Shown: positions 6,082 to 8,258 of the stretch, piece by piece
How positions within the stretch are numbered: position 1 is the stretch's first letter
Layout: every line of letters starts with the position of its first letter
Assembly (NCBI GenBank): GCA_035690725.1
Contig: DASSKF010000112.1
Location: 1 to 8,258, forward strand
Source: DASSKF01 sp035690725
GTDB taxonomy: Bacteria > Actinomycetota > Actinomycetes > Actinomycetales > Dermatophilaceae
Direction: 5' to 3'
DNA length: 8,258 nucleotides
Position numbers and translations under genes: made by a program
The notes under the pieces: generated by a model
What the model was told of the DNA's origin: nothing
What the model saw: the letters and a program-made list of their open reading frames with translations, nothing else
The model's database searches: none

Positions 6082-6645
6082 TCACGCTTCCCGGTGGACG
6101 TGGGCGTGGTGGCCGTCCCGGTCGAAGATCATGATGAGCTCGGCAGGACGGTCGACGGCGGCGAAGGCGTGGGGCGTCATGGTGGTGAACTCGGCGGCCT
6201 CCCCGGCCTCGACGACGATGTCGCGTTCGCCGAGGGACAGGCGCACCCGTCCGGTGAGGACGAAGAACCAGTCGTGACCGGTGTGCACCTTCTGCTGCAC
6301 CGGCGTACGGGTCGGTTCGAGGCGCATCTTGACCGCGGTCGTGCTGCCGGTCGGTCGGCTCAGGACCCAGGTCGTCCGTCCGCCGGACTCGTCCGCGACC
6401 GGTCGGATGACCACGTCCTCGTCGCTGCGCACGGTGAGCAGCGCATCGAGGTCGACCTGCAGGGCACTGGCAAGGGGCAGCAGGACGTCGAGGCTGATCG
6501 CCCGCTTGCCGGTCTCGACGCGGCTGATCGTGGACGGGCTCAGGTTGGTGCGGGAGGCGAGCTCGTCCAGGGACAGGCCGAGCGTGGTTCGCAGACTGCG
6601 CAGTCGCGTTCGGACCACCTGTTCGATGCCGTCGACCTCCGCCAT
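6082..6645 (-). CDS. XRE-family transcriptional regulator with C-terminal cupin sensor domain
   Basis: This gene encodes a 187-residue regulator. The XRE helix-turn-helix covers about residues 12-66 (RLRSLRTTLGLSLDELASR, then NLSPSTISRVETGKRAISL). A single cupin domain spans about 105-175 (VHTGHDWFFVLTGRVRLSLG, then AGEAAEFTTMTPHAF); His121, His124 and His159 are in places where cupins bind metal or ligand. The tail HHAHVH at 179-184 is unusually His-rich. XRE-cupin proteins are usually small-molecule-responsive repressors of an adjacent gene. The ATG at 6645 is chosen because GGAGGG sits about 6 bases before it and the HTH follows at once; an upstream in-frame ATG at 6720 would add 25 atypical residues across the operators. 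It is divergent from the oxidoreductase-methyltransferase fusion, and two related dyads lie in the shared gap, so it probably controls both genes. Confidence 0.92.
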   Translation of the reverse strand: MAEVDGIEQVVRTRLRSLRTTLGLSLDELASRTNLSPSTISRVETGKRAISLDVLLPLASALQVDLDALLTVRSDEDVVIRPVADESGGRTTWVLSRPTGSTTAVKMRLEPTRTPVQQKVHTGHDWFFVLTGRVRLSLGERDIVVEAGEAAEFTTMTPHAFAAVDRPAELIMIFDRDGHHAHVHREA

Positions 6646-6661
6646 GACGTCCCTCCAAGGT

Positions 6662-6676
6662 TTGCGAATACTGCAA
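6662..6676. promoter_or_regulatory. Candidate XRE-cupin operator, dyad 1
   Basis: TTGCGAATACTGCAA has 4-bp inverted arms (TTGC/GCAA) around a 7-base spacer. It lies 17-31 bases upstream of the XRE-cupin ATG, where that gene's own promoter should be, and centres about 50 bases before the fusion-gene start. It shares 9 of 15 positions with dyad 2, and most other differences are transitions that keep the arms paired. Autorepression is the likely role (inference). Confidence 0.55.
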
Positions 6677-6682
6677 GGAGTC

Positions 6683-6697
6683 TCGCACATTCCGCGA
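6683..6697. promoter_or_regulatory. Candidate XRE-cupin operator, dyad 2
   Basis: TCGCACATTCCGCGA has TCGC/GCGA arms around a 7-base spacer, the same geometry as dyad 1 and starting exactly 21 bases after it. It covers about -36 to -22 relative to the probable leaderless transcription start at 6719, so a protein bound here would block the -35/-10 region of the fusion gene. Confidence 0.55.
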
Positions 6698-6705
6698 ACG
6701 GCCGG

Positions 6706-6711
6706 TAGCCT
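6706..6711 (+). promoter_or_regulatory. -10 element of a leaderless promoter for the fusion gene
   Basis: TAGCCT fits TANNNT and ends 7 bases before the ATG at 6719, with no Shine-Dalgarno sequence between. The spacing is the same as before the monooxygenase gene at 3399. Dyad 2 ends 8 bases upstream of this element. Confidence 0.5.
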
Positions 6712-6718
6712 CCCCGTC

Positions 6719-8258
6719 ATGACAGATTCCCCCTTCCCCGCCGTCGAGCGGCACTGCGACGTCGCCGTGGTCGGCGGTTCCGCCGCCGGGCTCGCGGCCG
6801 CACTCCAGCTCGGCCGTCAGCGCCGGTCGGTGATCGTGATCGACGCCGGCGAGCCCCGCAACGCCCCGGCCGCGCACATGCACGGCTACCTCGGTCGGGA
6901 CGGAGCCGCACCGTCGGAGCTGACCAGCCCCGGTCGCGAGGAGGTCCGCAGCTACGGCGGCGAGGTCCTCGCCGGACGCGTGAGCCGGGTGACTCGGGAC
7001 GAGGACGGCCACTTCCGCGTCGAGCTCACGGACGGCAATGTCATCGTCGCGCGTCGCGTCATTGCCGCCACCGGCCTGGTCGACGTCCTCCCGGACCTCG
7101 ACGGACTGGCCGCGCACTGGGGACGCGACGTCATCCACTGCCCGTTCTGCCACGGCTACGAGGTCCGGGATCGACGTGTCGTCATGGTCGTCACCCACCC
7201 GATGGGGCTGCACCCCGCCGGACTGTTCCGCCAGCTCACCGACCGGCTCACCATCGTGCTGCACGACCCGACCGACGTGGACGACGCGTCTCTCGACGCG
7301 CTCCGCAGGGCCGGTGTCGACATCAGGTCCGGCCCGGTGAGCAGCATCGTCACCGGCCCGGACGGCCGCGTGGCGGCAGTGGCGCTGTGCACCGGTGAGC
7401 GCATCGACGCCGACGCCGTGGTGGTCGGCCCACGGTTCCGGGCGCGCGCCGAACCGTTCGCGGCGCTCGACCTCCGGACGGCGGCGCACCCGAGCGGGCT
7501 CGGGGACGTCGTGGAAACCGACGCAACCGGGGCCACCGCAACCCCGGGACTCTTCGCCGCCGGCAACGTCACCGACCCCAGCCAGCAGGTGGCCCAGGCA
7601 GCGGCCCAGGGCAGCCGCGTCGGAGGCATGGTCAGCTTCGACCTCGCCGACGAGGACGTGCGTGCCGCTGCCCGGCCCTCGGGCAACCAGGTCGACTGGG
7701 ACCACCGCTACACCGGTGAGCGGATGTGGAGCGGCAACCCCAACGGCACTCTCGTCGACGAGGTCGAGGGCCTGGCGCCGGGCCGCGCACTCGACGTGGG
7801 AGCCGGCGAGGGCGGCGACGCGATCTGGCTGGCCGAACGGGGCTGGACCGTGACCGCCAGCGACATCTCCCAGCGCGCCCTGGACCGAGTCGCCGCCGAG
7901 GCCGATCGCCGCGGGCTGCGCGTCGAGTGCCACCGGGCCGACGCGAACGTCCTCAATGCCTACGGGACGGGGGGATTCGACCTCGTGTCAGCACAGTACG
8001 CGTCCATCCCCCGCACCGCGGACGGCCGAGGTGTCGCCAACCTCCTCGCCGCGGTCGCACCGGGAGGCACCCTCCTCGTGGTCAGCCACGACCTCGAAGC
8101 CATGCACAGCGCGGCCGACGAGGCGGGCCACAGCCGACCGTTCGACCCGGACGCCTACGTGCGCGTGGACGACGTCGCAGCTGCGCTCGCCGATTCCGCC
8201 GAGTGGGAGGTCCGAGTCCACCAGAAGCGGCCCCGCCCGCCGGGTGCCGCCTCGGCCG
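6719..8258 (+). CDS. Fusion protein: thioredoxin-reductase-like FAD disulfide oxidoreductase + class I SAM methyltransferase, cut by window edge
   Basis: The open frame runs without a stop to the right edge (513 residues visible). Residues 1-310 form a thioredoxin-reductase-like flavoprotein: FAD motif VVGGSAAG at 17-24, AATGL at 116-120, the redox centre CPFCHGYE at 141-148 (Cys141, Cys144), and the C-terminal FAD contact AAGNVTDPSQQVAQAA at 280-295. The NADPH-site glycine motif is degenerate (THPMGLHPAG, 159-168). The CxxC-HGYE centre is that of the group including GliT/HlmI-type dithiol oxidases. Residues about 325-513 are a class I methyltransferase: WDHRY near 327, motif I LDVGAGEGG at 358-366, acidic Asp382 after strand 2 (TASDIS), FDLVSAQYA at 420-428, and APGGTLLVVSHD around 447-458. 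This resembles TehB/thiopurine-type enzymes. The ATG at 6719 follows a TANNNT element by 7 bases. Divergent control by the XRE-cupin protein is likely. The substrate is unknown; a role in thiol or chalcogen chemistry is inference. Confidence 0.9.
   Translation, partial: MTDSPFPAVERHCDVAVVGGSAAGLAAALQLGRQRRSVIVIDAGEPRNAPAAHMHGYLGRDGAAPSELTSPGREEVRSYGGEVLAGRVSRVTRDEDGHFRVELTDGNVIVARRVIAATGLVDVLPDLDGLAAHWGRDVIHCPFCHGYEVRDRRVVMVVTHPMGLHPAGLFRQLTDRLTIVLHDPTDVDDASLDALRRAGVDIRSGPVSSIVTGPDGRVAAVALCTGERIDADAVVVGPRFRARAEPFAALDLRTAAHPSGLGDVVETDATGATATPGLFAAGNVTDPSQQVAQAAAQGSRVGGMVSFDLADEDVRAAARPSGNQVDWDHRYTGERMWSGNPNGTLVDEVEGLAPGRALDVGAGEGGDAIWLAERGWTVTASDISQRALDRVAAEADRRGLRVECHRADANVLNAYGTGGFDLVSAQYASIPRTADGRGVANLLAAVAPGGTLLVVSHDLEAMHSAADEAGHSRPFDPDAYVRVDDVAAALADSAEWEVRVHQKRPRPPGAASA

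Noticed and set aside
5096..7933. Open frame of 945 codons on the minus strand
   Set aside because: It crosses the SDR, DUF1059 and fusion genes antisense and overlaps the XRE-cupin gene in another frame. Its sequence has no family features, so it is an artefact of base composition.
1..8258. CRISPR array, insertion sequence, tRNA/rRNA gene or phage/defence module
   Set aside because: No regularly spaced repeats, no terminal inverted repeats with transposase, no tRNA cloverleaf or rRNA segment and no nuclease or toxin genes were recognised on either strand.

Overview
The window is about 70% G+C with strong G/C preference at third codon positions. Several genes lack a ribosome-binding site and instead have a TANNNT hexamer 6-7 bases before the start codon, as expected for leaderless transcripts. 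Together with the gene families present, this points to a chromosomal segment of a high-GC actinobacterium (Actinomycetota). The genus cannot be fixed from the sequence. No tRNA, rRNA, transposase, phage gene or CRISPR array is visible.

Layout from left to right. (1) Minus strand, 1-457: a copper pair, with a CopZ-like one-domain chaperone followed by the N-terminus of a CopA-like P1B-type ATPase that runs off the left edge. (2) Plus strand, 594-3323: a 909-residue LuxR-family regulator with an N-terminal ATPase (LAL/MalT-like architecture), divergent from the copper genes. (3) Plus strand, 3399-4707: a 365-residue flavoprotein monooxygenase/oxidoreductase of the CzcO/FMO-like type, then a 55-residue protein of unknown function. 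(4) 4708-4951: no intact gene; the minus strand carries what looks like a decayed coding scrap. (5) Plus strand, 4952-6050: a short-chain dehydrogenase/reductase and a small DUF1059-type protein in a likely two-gene operon. (6) Minus strand, 6082-6645: an XRE-cupin regulator. (7) Plus strand, 6719 to the right edge: a fusion of a thioredoxin-reductase-like flavin disulfide oxidoreductase (CPFC centre) and a class I SAM-dependent methyltransferase, open at the right edge.

Two regulatory circuits can be read from the DNA. First, a 16-bp imperfect palindrome (core GGCAATTTCRCCGG) occurs just upstream of the promoter of the LuxR-family regulator and again, in the opposite orientation, just upstream of the promoter of the monooxygenase gene that follows it. 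This fits a regulator that controls itself and its neighbour. Second, the 73-bp gap between the XRE-cupin gene and the divergent fusion gene holds two related 15-bp dyads (4-bp arms, 7-bp spacer) spaced exactly 21 bp apart. This fits tandem operators on one DNA face that control both genes.

The most interesting part is the right end: a dedicated XRE-cupin regulator, tandem operators, and a protein joining a dithiol/disulfide flavoenzyme to a methyltransferase. By analogy with separate enzymes that oxidise or S-methylate reactive dithiols, it could handle a toxic thiol or chalcogen compound. That role is inference only. The fusion type itself is, to my recollection, already present among actinobacterial annotations.
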